The translations under genes and the position numbers were made by a program. From CAWFGS01 sp963815535 (GTDB taxonomy: Bacteria > Pseudomonadota > Alphaproteobacteria > Sphingomonadales > Sphingomonadaceae): a DNA stretch of 64,000 bases. The stretch lies in assembly GCA_963815535.1 (NCBI GenBank), contig CAWFGS010000001.1, positions 620,001 through 684,000 of the forward strand, given 5' to 3'. This document shows positions 44,428-52,337 of this stretch, one piece after another; position 1 is the stretch's first letter, and each line of letters opens with the position of its first letter. The notes under the pieces are model-generated. The model was not told the origin of the DNA, did no database searches, and saw only the letters and a program-made list of their open reading frames with translations.

Positions 44428-45177
44428 TTATTCTTGCGCTTTCACGTCGTTCCACAAACGTTCCTGCTCATCGAGCGACAGGCTGGCGAAGCGTCCGCTC
44501 GCCATCACCTCCATCGCCCTGAAGCGCCGTTCGAACTTGTCGTTAGCCTTGCGTAATGCGCTTTCGGGTTCCAGTCCGTGGGCCCGCACCAGATTAGTTG
44601 CGGCAAACAGCAAATCGCCAGCCTCCTCTTCCATATCTGCGGATCCAGCCTCTTCAAGCTCCGCAATTTCTTCGATAATTTTCGCGCGCGGCCCGGCCGT
44701 ATCCGGCCAATCGAAGCCTGCTCTTGCGGCGCGCTTCTGTAATTTGTGTGCGCGCAGCAGCGCGGGCAGGGCACGGGCTACGCCATCCATCGCGCTGGCC
44801 GCGCCCTTGGCCGTTCGTTCGCGCTCTTTCAGCACTTCCCACGCATCGTCGGATCCACCATGCACCGTATCGCCGAAAACATGCGGGTGACGAGCGATCA
44901 TCTTATCGGAAAGGGTTGCCAATACGTCGTCGAGATCGAACTGATTTTCTTCGCTGGCGATTTCCGAATGAAGTGCGATCTGCAGCATCAGATCACCCAG
45001 TTCTTCCTTGAGCTCTTGCGAATTGCCGCGTTCGATGGCGTCGAGCACTTCATACGCTTCCTCGACGGCATAAGGGGCCAGCGTCGATGACGTTTGCACT
45101 CGATCCCATTCACAACCCGTTTGTGGGTCGCGCAATTTTCGTATTATGGTGCGAAGCCGGGCGAGTTGCTTAGACAA
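44428..45177 (-). CDS. mazG: Nucleoside triphosphate pyrophosphohydrolase MazG
   Basis: MazG hydrolyses NTPs to NMP and pyrophosphate, cleaning the nucleotide pool. This 249-residue protein has two MazG folds. The first has the metal-binding EEAYEVLDAIE and EELGDLMLQIALHSEIA, and the second has EEIAELEEA and MEEEAGDLLFAATNLVRAHG. The TTG at 45177 is supported by GGAG about 8 bases upstream. It is transcribed toward hflX and away from the cell-wall/tRNA-synthetase chain. Confidence 0.9.
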   Translation of the reverse strand: MSKQLARLRTIIRKLRDPQTGCEWDRVQTSSTLAPYAVEEAYEVLDAIERGNSQELKEELGDLMLQIALHSEIASEENQFDLDDVLATLSDKMIARHPHVFGDTVHGGSDDAWEVLKERERTAKGAASAMDGVARALPALLRAHKLQKRAARAGFDWPDTAGPRAKIIEEIAELEEAGSADMEEEAGDLLFAATNLVRAHGLEPESALRKANDKFERRFRAMEVMASGRFASLSLDEQERLWNDVKAQE

Positions 45178-45192
45178 ATATCACTCCAGATG

Positions 45193-45206
45193 ATAATATA
45201 TATTAT
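45193..45206. promoter_or_regulatory. 14-base AT-only perfect palindrome upstream of mazG
   Basis: The sequence ATAATATATATTAT is a perfect inverted repeat in an otherwise GC-rich window, 16 bases before the TTG of mazG on the minus strand. It overlaps -10-like elements (TATTAT and TATCAT) with TTGATT further upstream, so it is either the promoter core or an operator on it. Confidence 0.5.
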
Positions 45207-45229
45207 GTTCAATCAAACCTTGGGACTGC

Positions 45230-45397
45230 TCAGCTTACCAAGCTGAACAGCAACGTGACCGCGGCAAAGATCGTTGCCCAGATCAACATCATTACGATGC
45301 CGCGTTTCCATTCCAATTTGTGCGAAGCCAATGCGGTCACAGCCAAAATGAGAAAGCCGAGCAGCGAGATGATCTGAACGACGTCGAATTCCGTCAT
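45230..45397 (-). CDS. Small membrane protein (55 residues)
   Basis: The ATG at 45397 overlaps the stop of the MBL hydrolase gene (ATGA), and the frame runs to TGA at 45232-45230. The predicted protein has two hydrophobic stretches, VVQIISLLGFLILAVTALAS and IVMMLIWATIFAAVTLLFSL, separated by the charged hinge HKLEWKRG, so it should cross the membrane twice. No family is recognised. The tight overlap, the consistent hydrophobic pattern and the intact frame suggest a real translated gene. The stop lies in a 7-bp inverted repeat (TCAGCTT-ACC-AAGCTGA). Confidence 0.7.
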   Translation of the reverse strand: MTEFDVVQIISLLGFLILAVTALASHKLEWKRGIVMMLIWATIFAAVTLLFSLVS

Positions 45398-46161
45398 ACC
45401 ACTATCTCCAGACCGTCATAACCGACGATGACATCGTTCGGAGTTTCCGAAACCAAAGTTCGATAGTCCATGCTTTTGTCCAGGTGGCTCAGCACAGTCC
45501 GCTGCGCTCCAATACGCGTCCCCAGCTCGATGGCGAGAGCCAGATGGGCATGCGTGGGATGCGGATCGCGGCGTAGGCAATCGCTTACCAATAAATCGGC
45601 GCCGCTGAACGTCTCGACCATCTCATCGGTTATTGCACTAAAGTCTGTTGCGTAAACTACTGATTTACCGTCATTATCAAATCGAAACCCTGTGGACTGA
45701 GCGGGCCCGTGCGGCATTTGGCAATGCTTTATACCGAAACCTGCACACATTCGCAGGCGGTCCAAAGTCGCCAGTTCGACCAGAGTATGATAGCCATGCT
45801 GGCCTGCGAAAACATAATCGAAACGCTGTCTTAATCGCCGAACCGTATAATCCGACGCATATCCCGCGATCGGACCGCCCCGCCCGTATCGCAGCGGACG
45901 CAAATCGTCGATGCCATGGCAATGATCCGCATGGTCGTGGGTCCAGAACACCGCATCGATATGATCGATGGACTGCGCCAACAGCTGCGCGCGCAGATCG
46001 GTCGAGGTGTCCACCAGAATACGCTGGCCCGCGTCGCTTTCCAACAGAATGGACACACGCGTTCGGCGATTGCGCGGTTCCGTCGGATCGCACGCCCCCC
46101 AATCGTTGCCTATCCTCGGAACGCCGGTGGACGTGCCGGATCCCAGCATGATCATTTTCAC
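45394..46161 (-). CDS. PhnP/RNase-Z-like metallo-beta-lactamase-fold phosphodiesterase
   Basis: This protein of about 255 residues has the MBL-fold metal motif HDHADHCHGIDDL, the earlier GSGTSTGVPRIG and the later HAHLALAIELG and HLDKSMDY. The GTSTGVPxxG start and THDHADHxHG motif match the PhnP-type cyclic phosphodiesterase branch. The GTG at 46161 overlaps the tatD stop; an ATG at 46155 is an alternative. Downstream it is coupled to the small membrane protein. Cyclic nucleotide or RNA-repair substrates are plausible but unproven. Confidence 0.75.
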   Translation of the reverse strand: MKMIMLGSGTSTGVPRIGNDWGACDPTEPRNRRTRVSILLESDAGQRILVDTSTDLRAQLLAQSIDHIDAVFWTHDHADHCHGIDDLRPLRYGRGGPIAGYASDYTVRRLRQRFDYVFAGQHGYHTLVELATLDRLRMCAGFGIKHCQMPHGPAQSTGFRFDNDGKSVVYATDFSAITDEMVETFSGADLLVSDCLRRDPHPTHAHLALAIELGTRIGAQRTVLSHLDKSMDYRTLVSETPNDVIVGYDGLEIVV

Positions 46162-46940
46162 GGCAGTTTCGCCTTTGCGAACAATGCGAAGAAATTCGTA
46201 GTGGTCGATTGCGCCAGCCTGTCCAACGGTTCGGACCGCAAGTCCGCGATGAATTTGGCCGTATCGCCAACGAAAGCGGGTTCGCACACTTTGCCTCTAT
46301 TCGGTACCGGCGCGAGAAACGGACTGTCGGTTTCCACCAGCAGGCGATCTTCGGGAATGTCGGCAGCAAAGGCTTGCAAGTCCTTGGCATTTTTGAATGT
46401 TACGATGCCCGACAGCGAAATCGTCAGACCAAGGGCAATGATCTTCCGGCCGAATTCGGCAGAGGCGGTGAAGCAGTGAATAAGGGCCGGAAAATACCCT
46501 TTTTCCAACTCTTGCGTCAGGATCGACAGAGTATCGTCTTCGGCATTGCGAGTGTGGATGATCAGCGGCAAGCCGGTTTCGCGGCTGACCGCGATGTGCA
46601 TGCGAAACAGCTTGCGCTGCAATGCCCGATCGGATTTGTCGTAATAATAATCCAGACCCGTTTCACCGATCGCCACCACGCGATCGTGGTTTACGGCAGC
46701 GGATAGCGTATCGATGTCCAAATCGGCATGACCGTCGGCCTCGTGCGGGTGGATGCCGACGCTGGCCCAGACATCCGGCTCGCGCGCCGCAGTCGCGATT
46801 ACGCGTTGCCATTCCGATTGCTTGGTCGAAATATTGACGAAACCGCCCACTCCGCGTTTTCGCGCATTGTTCAATACCTCGCGCTGCCGTTCGGCCAACC
46901 CGTCATATTCCAGATGGCAATGGCTATCGATCAGCATCAT
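46158..46940 (-). CDS. tatD: TatD-family metal-dependent DNase/hydrolase
   Basis: This 260-residue TIM-barrel nuclease has metal ligands in order: His7 and His9 (DSHCHLE), Glu in GETGLDYYYD, His in PLIIHTRNAEDD, His in LIHCFTAS and Asp in VETDSPFLAPVP. TatD proteins are 3'-5' exonucleases linked to DNA repair. The ATG at 46940 overlaps the metG stop (ATGA), the standard metG-tatD-MBL order. Confidence 0.93.
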   Translation of the reverse strand: MMLIDSHCHLEYDGLAERQREVLNNARKRGVGGFVNISTKQSEWQRVIATAAREPDVWASVGIHPHEADGHADLDIDTLSAAVNHDRVVAIGETGLDYYYDKSDRALQRKLFRMHIAVSRETGLPLIIHTRNAEDDTLSILTQELEKGYFPALIHCFTASAEFGRKIIALGLTISLSGIVTFKNAKDLQAFAADIPEDRLLVETDSPFLAPVPNRGKVCEPAFVGDTAKFIADLRSEPLDRLAQSTTTNFFALFAKAKLP

Positions 46941-48499
46941 GCGGCCTCTTTTTCCGGCATGTCGAGGCGAGGGAATACACCGACCGGCTTGCCGATGACG
47001 AAACCCTGACCGACCAGATCGCCGAACCATTCGTTGCGTGCCAGCATGGCAAAATCGCGCTCGCCCGGTTCGATGCCCAACTGATCGAGCATGGCATCGG
47101 CGGAGCGCGGCACGACTGGGCGAATTGCGACCGCCAACGGGGTCAGACATTGGAACAGAACCATCAGGACCGTTCTCATTCGATCGGGATCGTCTTTACG
47201 AAGCGCCCATGGGGCCTGTTCATCGACATATTGGTTGCACGCAAAAACCGCTTGTCGCCACGCTTCGATACCGACGGAAAACTGCAACTTTTCGAAAGCA
47301 TCGGGCAATTGCCGTGTCGTTAGGTCCGCTATCGATGCCAGCAAATCGCGATCCTTGTCATTGGGTTCGCAGGCGTGCAGCGCGCCCTCCATATTCTTAT
47401 GGATCATGGCCAATGTCCGCTGTGCCAGATTGCCGAAACTGTTGGCCAGTTCCGCATTGGCGCAGGTTACGATCGCATCCGGGGAATAACTGCCGTCCTG
47501 GCCGAACACGACTTCCCGCATCAAGAAATATCGCAGATTATCGACGCCGAAACGGTCGGCCATCGCGAGCGGATCGGTTACGTTTCCTTCCGACTTCAAT
47601 TCCTTCTGCCCGCGATTGAGGATGAAGCCGTGACCGAATATCGTTTCGGGCACAGGCAAACCTGCGCTCATCAAAAACGCCGGCCAATAGACGGCATGAA
47701 ACCGAACGATGTCCTTGCCGATCAGGTGCAGATTGGCCGGCCAGTATTTCGCCATATCGCCGGTTTCATTGGGATAGCCCAGTCCGGTCAGATAGTTGGT
47801 CAGCGCATCGACCCAAACATACATGACATGCCCGCCGCCGCCGGGCACGGGCACGCCCCAATCGAAACTGGTGCGTGAGATCGATAGATCGCGCAAGCCA
47901 CCCTCTACGAAAGCAGCCATTTCATTGCGACGGCTGTCGGGTTGAAGAAAGGCGGGGTTGGCCCGGTAAAGGTCGAGCAACCGGTCCTGATATTTTGACA
48001 GCCGGAAAAACCAGCTTTCCTCCGCCGTCCATTCGACCGCCGTGCCTTGCGGTGAGAGCTTTACGTCGCCCTCGCCCACGATCAGTTCCTTTTCATCGTA
48101 GAACGCCTCGTCGCGGATCGAATACCACCCCTCATATCGGTCCAGATACAGGTCGCCATTGGCTTCCATAGCCTTCCACAAGGCCTGGCTTGCATTGTGA
48201 TGATCGCTGTCCGTGGTTCTGATAAACCTGTCATATTCGACATTAAGTGCGTCGCACATGCCCTTGAAGTAAGACGACATTTCGTCCGCCAATGCGCGGA
48301 CCGGAATGCCGTTTTCTTCCGCCTTACGCGCCATTTTCAAACCGTGTTCGTCGGTCCCGGTTTGAAAACGCACCTCGCGTCCGCGCATCTTTTGAAATCG
48401 GGCGACGACATCGGCGGCAATGGCTTCATAGGCATGGCCGATATGGGGTCGCCCGTTCGGGTAACTGATGGCGGTGGTGATGTAATAAGGTTCAGGCAT
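46937..48499 (-). CDS. metG: Methionyl-tRNA synthetase
   Basis: MetG charges tRNA with methionine. This 520-residue protein has the HIGH-type motif RPHIGHAYEAI, the connective peptide without a zinc-knuckle Cys set, and SWFFRLSKYQDRLL. The KMSKS position reads GQKELKSEGN, a variant (see findings). The C-terminal dimerisation domain of long MetG proteins is absent. The ATG at 48499 lies inside the end of holB, an 8-base overlap, and TatD follows by another overlap. Confidence 0.94.
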   Translation of the reverse strand: MPEPYYITTAISYPNGRPHIGHAYEAIAADVVARFQKMRGREVRFQTGTDEHGLKMARKAEENGIPVRALADEMSSYFKGMCDALNVEYDRFIRTTDSDHHNASQALWKAMEANGDLYLDRYEGWYSIRDEAFYDEKELIVGEGDVKLSPQGTAVEWTAEESWFFRLSKYQDRLLDLYRANPAFLQPDSRRNEMAAFVEGGLRDLSISRTSFDWGVPVPGGGGHVMYVWVDALTNYLTGLGYPNETGDMAKYWPANLHLIGKDIVRFHAVYWPAFLMSAGLPVPETIFGHGFILNRGQKELKSEGNVTDPLAMADRFGVDNLRYFLMREVVFGQDGSYSPDAIVTCANAELANSFGNLAQRTLAMIHKNMEGALHACEPNDKDRDLLASIADLTTRQLPDAFEKLQFSVGIEAWRQAVFACNQYVDEQAPWALRKDDPDRMRTVLMVLFQCLTPLAVAIRPVVPRSADAMLDQLGIEPGERDFAMLARNEWFGDLVGQGFVIGKPVGVFPRLDMPEKEAA

Positions 48500-49454
48500 C
48501 GTCCCGACCATTAGGGGGCGCTGCCTGCGCGAGCAAGTTGCCGATCTGCGTCACCAGCAGTCCAGGATCGAAATTATACGTTGCGATCTGACCGCCCAGC
48601 TCGATCATCGCGGTATGGCCTTGCGTGATATTCGATATGTCCGCCAGAGCAGCTGTTTGCAAACGATTGGCCAGCAACCTCCGTCCCAGATCGACAGTCG
48701 CCTGCAAACGTCCGCGATCAGGCCGTGCGCCGATCACGGCGGCCATCTGCCCGCGCAAGGTAAAGTCGCCATCGCCCGACTGCGCGATCTGCGACATTAT
48801 GGCCGCAAGGCGTTGAAGTTCTGGGGTTATATATTGCAACGCTGCGCCTGGCGCCCCGCCGGAACCCAACACTGCACTTTCAATGGATGCATCATCCAGT
48901 TCCGGCTTTTGCTTCCGCAACCATTCGGCAAGTTCGCCCGCGGCGATCTTCGGAAATCGCAGGATTCGGCATCGCGACCGTATGGTTGCGAGCATCTGGG
49001 CCGGGCGATGGGTCACGAGCAGGAAGAACGTACCCGCCGGTGGTTCCTCCAGGCTTTTCAACAGTGCGTTCGATGCCCCGTTTTCCATATCGTCCGCCGG
49101 ATCGATGATGATGACCCGGCGACTGCCCAATGTCGGCCGGGTATGAAGCCGGCGCTGCATCGCGCGAATCTGACCGACGGAAATGTTTCGCTTCCGCTCG
49201 TAAGGCTTTCCATCGCCGCGTTTCTTCTCCTCCTTCTCGTTCGCAGGCAGGTGGGTCAGCACATGGATATCGGGATGTTGTTCGGGTGCGGGCTGGTCCG
49301 TCCCGGCTTCGGCAACGAGTTCGCGCGCGGCGGCACGCGCAAATGTCATTTTGCCCATGCCTTTCTGCCCGGCCAATATCCAACCGTGATGCATACGCCG
49401 ACCGGAGATGGCACCGCGCCATTGCGCCCAAGCGGTGTCGTGCCCCAGCAGCAT
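48492..49454 (-). CDS. holB: DNA polymerase III delta' subunit
   Basis: HolB is part of the clamp loader that places the beta clamp on DNA. This 320-residue AAA+ protein has a Walker A-like GQKGMGKMTFA, a DPADDMENGASNALLKSLEEPP segment with the conserved LEEPP, and THRPAQMLATIRSRC near sensor 1. The zinc-binding Cys set of E. coli delta' is not evident. Its ATG shares bases with the tmk stop (TAATG). Confidence 0.9.
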   Translation of the reverse strand: MLLGHDTAWAQWRGAISGRRMHHGWILAGQKGMGKMTFARAAARELVAEAGTDQPAPEQHPDIHVLTHLPANEKEEKKRGDGKPYERKRNISVGQIRAMQRRLHTRPTLGSRRVIIIDPADDMENGASNALLKSLEEPPAGTFFLLVTHRPAQMLATIRSRCRILRFPKIAAGELAEWLRKQKPELDDASIESAVLGSGGAPGAALQYITPELQRLAAIMSQIAQSGDGDFTLRGQMAAVIGARPDRGRLQATVDLGRRLLANRLQTAALADISNITQGHTAMIELGGQIATYNFDPGLLVTQIGNLLAQAAPPNGRDDA

Positions 49455-50104
49455 TATCGCCGCGTTTCGAACAGGGGTCCGACTGCCGCCGTGATCGTGT
49501 CATGCACGATTGGTGCAGGGTCGTTGCCATCGACCACGACATAGTCGTCGCCATCGCTTTCAGAGATTTTCGCGAAGGTCGCTGCAACCCGTTGATGGTA
49601 ATCGGGATCACGCCCCCCGATCGCATCGGCGACGCCCTGATCTCTGTCGGCCAACCGCCGCGCCGCCGTGGCTGGATCGACTTCGAGTATAATCGTCATA
49701 TCCGGGCGCAGATCGTTGCTGCCGAACGCGTGAAGTTCGCTAATCGCTTCGTCACCAAGGCCGCCCGCCCCACCCTGATAGGCTCTGCTGGAATCCACGA
49801 AGCGGTCGCAGATTACGGATATTCCCTTCGCGAGACTGGGGCGGATTAACTTTACGACATGATCGGAACGCGCGGCAGCAAACAACAGCGCCTCCGCCCT
49901 CGCCCCCCAACCTTCATCGGGGGGCGACAACAGCAATGTTCGGATCGCCTCCGCCCCCGCTGTGCCACCCGGCTCGCGAGTCAATCGGTTGTCGAACCCC
50001 CGGCCGGTCAACCACTCGGCCAGCATGCGTGCCTGCGTCGATTTCCCGCTGCCCTCTCCGCCCTCGAGAGCTATGAACAGTCCACTTTCGATATTTTCTG
50101 TCAT
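49454..50104 (-). CDS. tmk: Thymidylate kinase
   Basis: Tmk phosphorylates dTMP to dTDP. This 216-residue protein has P-loop EGGEGSGKST, the DR(F/H) motif in CDRFVDSSRAYQG and LEVDPATAARR. Tmk, holB and metG in this order are common in alphaproteobacteria. The ATG at 50104 overlaps the stop of the upstream carboxypeptidase gene (ATGA). Confidence 0.94.
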   Translation of the reverse strand: MTENIESGLFIALEGGEGSGKSTQARMLAEWLTGRGFDNRLTREPGGTAGAEAIRTLLLSPPDEGWGARAEALLFAAARSDHVVKLIRPSLAKGISVICDRFVDSSRAYQGGAGGLGDEAISELHAFGSNDLRPDMTIILEVDPATAARRLADRDQGVADAIGGRDPDYHQRVAATFAKISESDGDDYVVVDGNDPAPIVHDTITAAVGPLFETRR

Positions 50105-51306
50105 ACCGAGAATAACGCCCTGAAACCGTTGCTAAGACGCTGTGTGAACGACGCTTCCCCGACCGCATCGCGCGCATAGAGCGGCACGTCGAAAGTTGAA
50201 AAACCACTGACGCTGATCTGCAGATCGGCAACATGCTCTCCCGCCTCGATGGGTGCGCGCAAGGGCCCTTCGTAAGTGACTTTCATCGCGATCGCGTCGT
50301 TCCCATGCCGTGGTACGTTGGCGAACACGGACCGTGCCGCTACCAATTGCAATCGATCGGTTTTCGCGTTCTGAATACGCGCCGCCGCAATCGGTTCGCC
50401 TTTGACGAACAGCAGCCTGCGTTCGAAATTTTCAAAGCCCCATTCCATGAACGATCGTGCCGCACCGTCCCTGATACGCCCACGGTCCGACCCGGCGAGG
50501 ACCATGACCAATCGTTGATTGGCACGCTGCGCGCTGCCCAATACGTTGAAGCCGGCCTCGTTGGTAAAGCCGGTCTTTATACCGTCCGCGCCCAGTACAT
50601 GTCCGGTCAGCGGGTCGTGATTAGTCTGCGATATGCCGTTGTAATTGAAACCGCGAACGCCAAAGAAATGCCGGTATTTTTGGTTGTGCCGAACGATCAT
50701 CGCGCTCGATAACTTCACCAGATCGCGTCCGGTCACGAAAGTTCGGCCATCGTCAGGATACCCGTTCGGGGTGGCGAAATGACTGCCGCCCATGCCCAAC
50801 TCGCGCGCTGCACCGTTCATTTCCTTCGCCCAATTCGCCACCGATCCCGCAGCGCCGGTCGCGAGCAGAACGGACGCATCGTTACCCGAAACCGTGGTTA
50901 TGCCATGCAGCAGTTCATCGACGGTCGGCGCGGCATCCCGCGGGATGAACATCGTCGATCCGGTACGGTACCATTCGTCGAAAATCGGCTGCGTCATTTG
51001 GATACGCCGATTGAGATCGAGTTCACGCTTCTCCAACTTTTCGAACGCGACGTAAGCTGTCATGACCTTGGTCACGGAGGCCGGTATGAAGCGACGGGTG
51101 GCTGCTCGCGCGAACAGGGTTTGACCGGTCGATAGATCCACCAGAAGCGCGATCGGCGCTTCGTCGCGCGTCGGCGGACGCGGCGTCTGCAACGATGCGG
51201 TTTGCGATTGCGATTGCGATTGTTGCGCGGACAGCGCCGAAGCCACGCTCGTCAATGCCGCGACGGCAAACATCACGCCGGACGCTTTACGAATTGGAAA
51301 TCGCAA
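50101..51306 (-). CDS. D-alanyl-D-alanine carboxypeptidase (PBP5/6 type)
   Basis: This 401-residue periplasmic protein trims the terminal D-Ala of peptidoglycan stem peptides. It has a signal sequence (FAVAALTSVASALSAQ) and a Gln/Ser repeat after the cleavage site. The catalytic SxxK is SVTK, SxN is SGN (VSGNDA) and the KTG box is DGIKTG. A PBP5-C-like domain follows. The start is TTG 51306 with a GGGGGC ribosome-binding site that can pair with an upstream CCCCCG run (see findings). It is coupled to tmk. Confidence 0.93.
   Translation of the reverse strand: MRFPIRKASGVMFAVAALTSVASALSAQQSQSQSQTASLQTPRPPTRDEAPIALLVDLSTGQTLFARAATRRFIPASVTKVMTAYVAFEKLEKRELDLNRRIQMTQPIFDEWYRTGSTMFIPRDAAPTVDELLHGITTVSGNDASVLLATGAAGSVANWAKEMNGAARELGMGGSHFATPNGYPDDGRTFVTGRDLVKLSSAMIVRHNQKYRHFFGVRGFNYNGISQTNHDPLTGHVLGADGIKTGFTNEAGFNVLGSAQRANQRLVMVLAGSDRGRIRDGAARSFMEWGFENFERRLLFVKGEPIAAARIQNAKTDRLQLVAARSVFANVPRHGNDAIAMKVTYEGPLRAPIEAGEHVADLQISVSGFSTFDVPLYARDAVGEASFTQRLSNGFRALFSV
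51202..51222. repeat. Hexamer microsatellite in the carboxypeptidase signal region
   Basis: TTGCGA is repeated about 3.5 times (plus strand) inside the N-terminal coding region, giving Gln-Ser repeats just after the signal peptide. It is in frame, so copy changes would only lengthen the Gln/Ser stretch. Confidence 0.7.
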
Positions 51307-51310
51307 TCTT

Positions 51311-51332
51311 GCCCCCTGATGGCGCGGGGGGC
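51311..51332 (-). promoter_or_regulatory. Possible hairpin masking the carboxypeptidase ribosome-binding site
   Basis: On the minus strand, GCCCCC (51332-51327) can pair with GGGGGC (51316-51311), which is the Shine-Dalgarno of the TTG start at 51306. The loop is 10 bases. Pairing would hide the site between the rlpA stop and the carboxypeptidase start. Confidence 0.4.
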
Positions 51333-51337
51333 GTTGC

Positions 51338-52337
51338 CTACCCCGTGGTGAACACTCGCGCGTCGCTATACCCTGCCGCTTTTACTTTGGCGAGGGCCGC
51401 TTCGGCCTCTGCCTTGTCGGGGAAAGGGCCGACGCGAACCTGGTGAAAGCGGCCCGCTGGATGAACGAAACCGCCTATCTTCGCAGCCGCCCGGCCCGCA
51501 TTGGCCTTTACGGAAAAGGCGGCAGCGCGAACCATAAACGAACCCGCTTCGGCGGGCCGATCGTTTTGCACCCTTCCCGCGGCTGGGCTGGCCTGCATTG
51601 CTATCGGGCGCGCTATCGGGGCAAGGGGATATTCCCGCGACGATCCGGATGTTATCGGCGCAGTTCGGGTCACTCGCGCAGATGTTGGAACGACAGCGGC
51701 CATGTCGCGAGGCGCCGCAGTTGCTGACGAAGACAGCGAGACCGCCCCCTCCCCCGCAACGGGCAGTTTGCGCCGTAAAACCTGGACCAGCGCCATCGGC
51801 GTATCGATGCGGTCTGGCGCTCGGTTGCCCCGACGCAGCTCGGTACGATGCGATTTCGACAGGATTGACCCGGCGCACGCGGACGGCATTGTCGGCCGGT
51901 TCACCCAGTTGCGCTTGCGCGTCCGGCGACAAGGCGATCAAGGCGTTGCCGGACATCGGCCCGCGGCGTTCGACGCGCACCAGAATGGTTTTGCCGGTGT
52001 CGAGCGAAGTGACTTCGACATAAGACGGCAGGGGCAAGGTCCGGTGCGACGCGCTTACGCCAGCTGAACCGGCGGCGTCCTGCACACCATAGCCGACCTG
52101 ATCGTAATTCAACGTGTCGGCCGGGACATATTCGACGCCATCGACGGTGAACGGTTCGCCGATTACGACGGGATAGTCGCCCGCCGGCCCCAGCATGTCA
52201 CGCGCTGCTGCGAAATTATTGCCTTGCGGAACGGCGGCGACGTCATTGCCCCCTCCCCCGAACACGCTGCATCCGGCAAGCGAAGTGGCCGCAAGCAGGA
52301 CGGCTGCGCTTTTGTGAAAATCAGTTGGCAATCTCAT
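51338..52337 (-). CDS. rlpA: RlpA-like lipoprotein with SPOR domain (one frameshift near 51810)
   Basis: RlpA is a septal lytic transglycosylase acting on denuded glycan strands. The lipoprotein signal has lipobox LAGC (with FGGGGNDVAA after). The double-psi beta-barrel domain appears as YGVQDAAGSAG and VERRGPMSGNALIALSPDA. Past about 51,810 the frame shifts and the C-terminal SPOR domain is read as SFMVRAAAFSVKANAGRAAA followed by HQVRVGPFPDKAEAEAALAKV. The SPOR domain targets septal denuded glycans. The start overlaps the mltB end. Confidence 0.83.

Noticed and set aside
45230..45246. TCAGCTT-ACC-AAGCTGA as a terminator
   Set aside because: The stem is only 7 bp and no T run follows on either strand.
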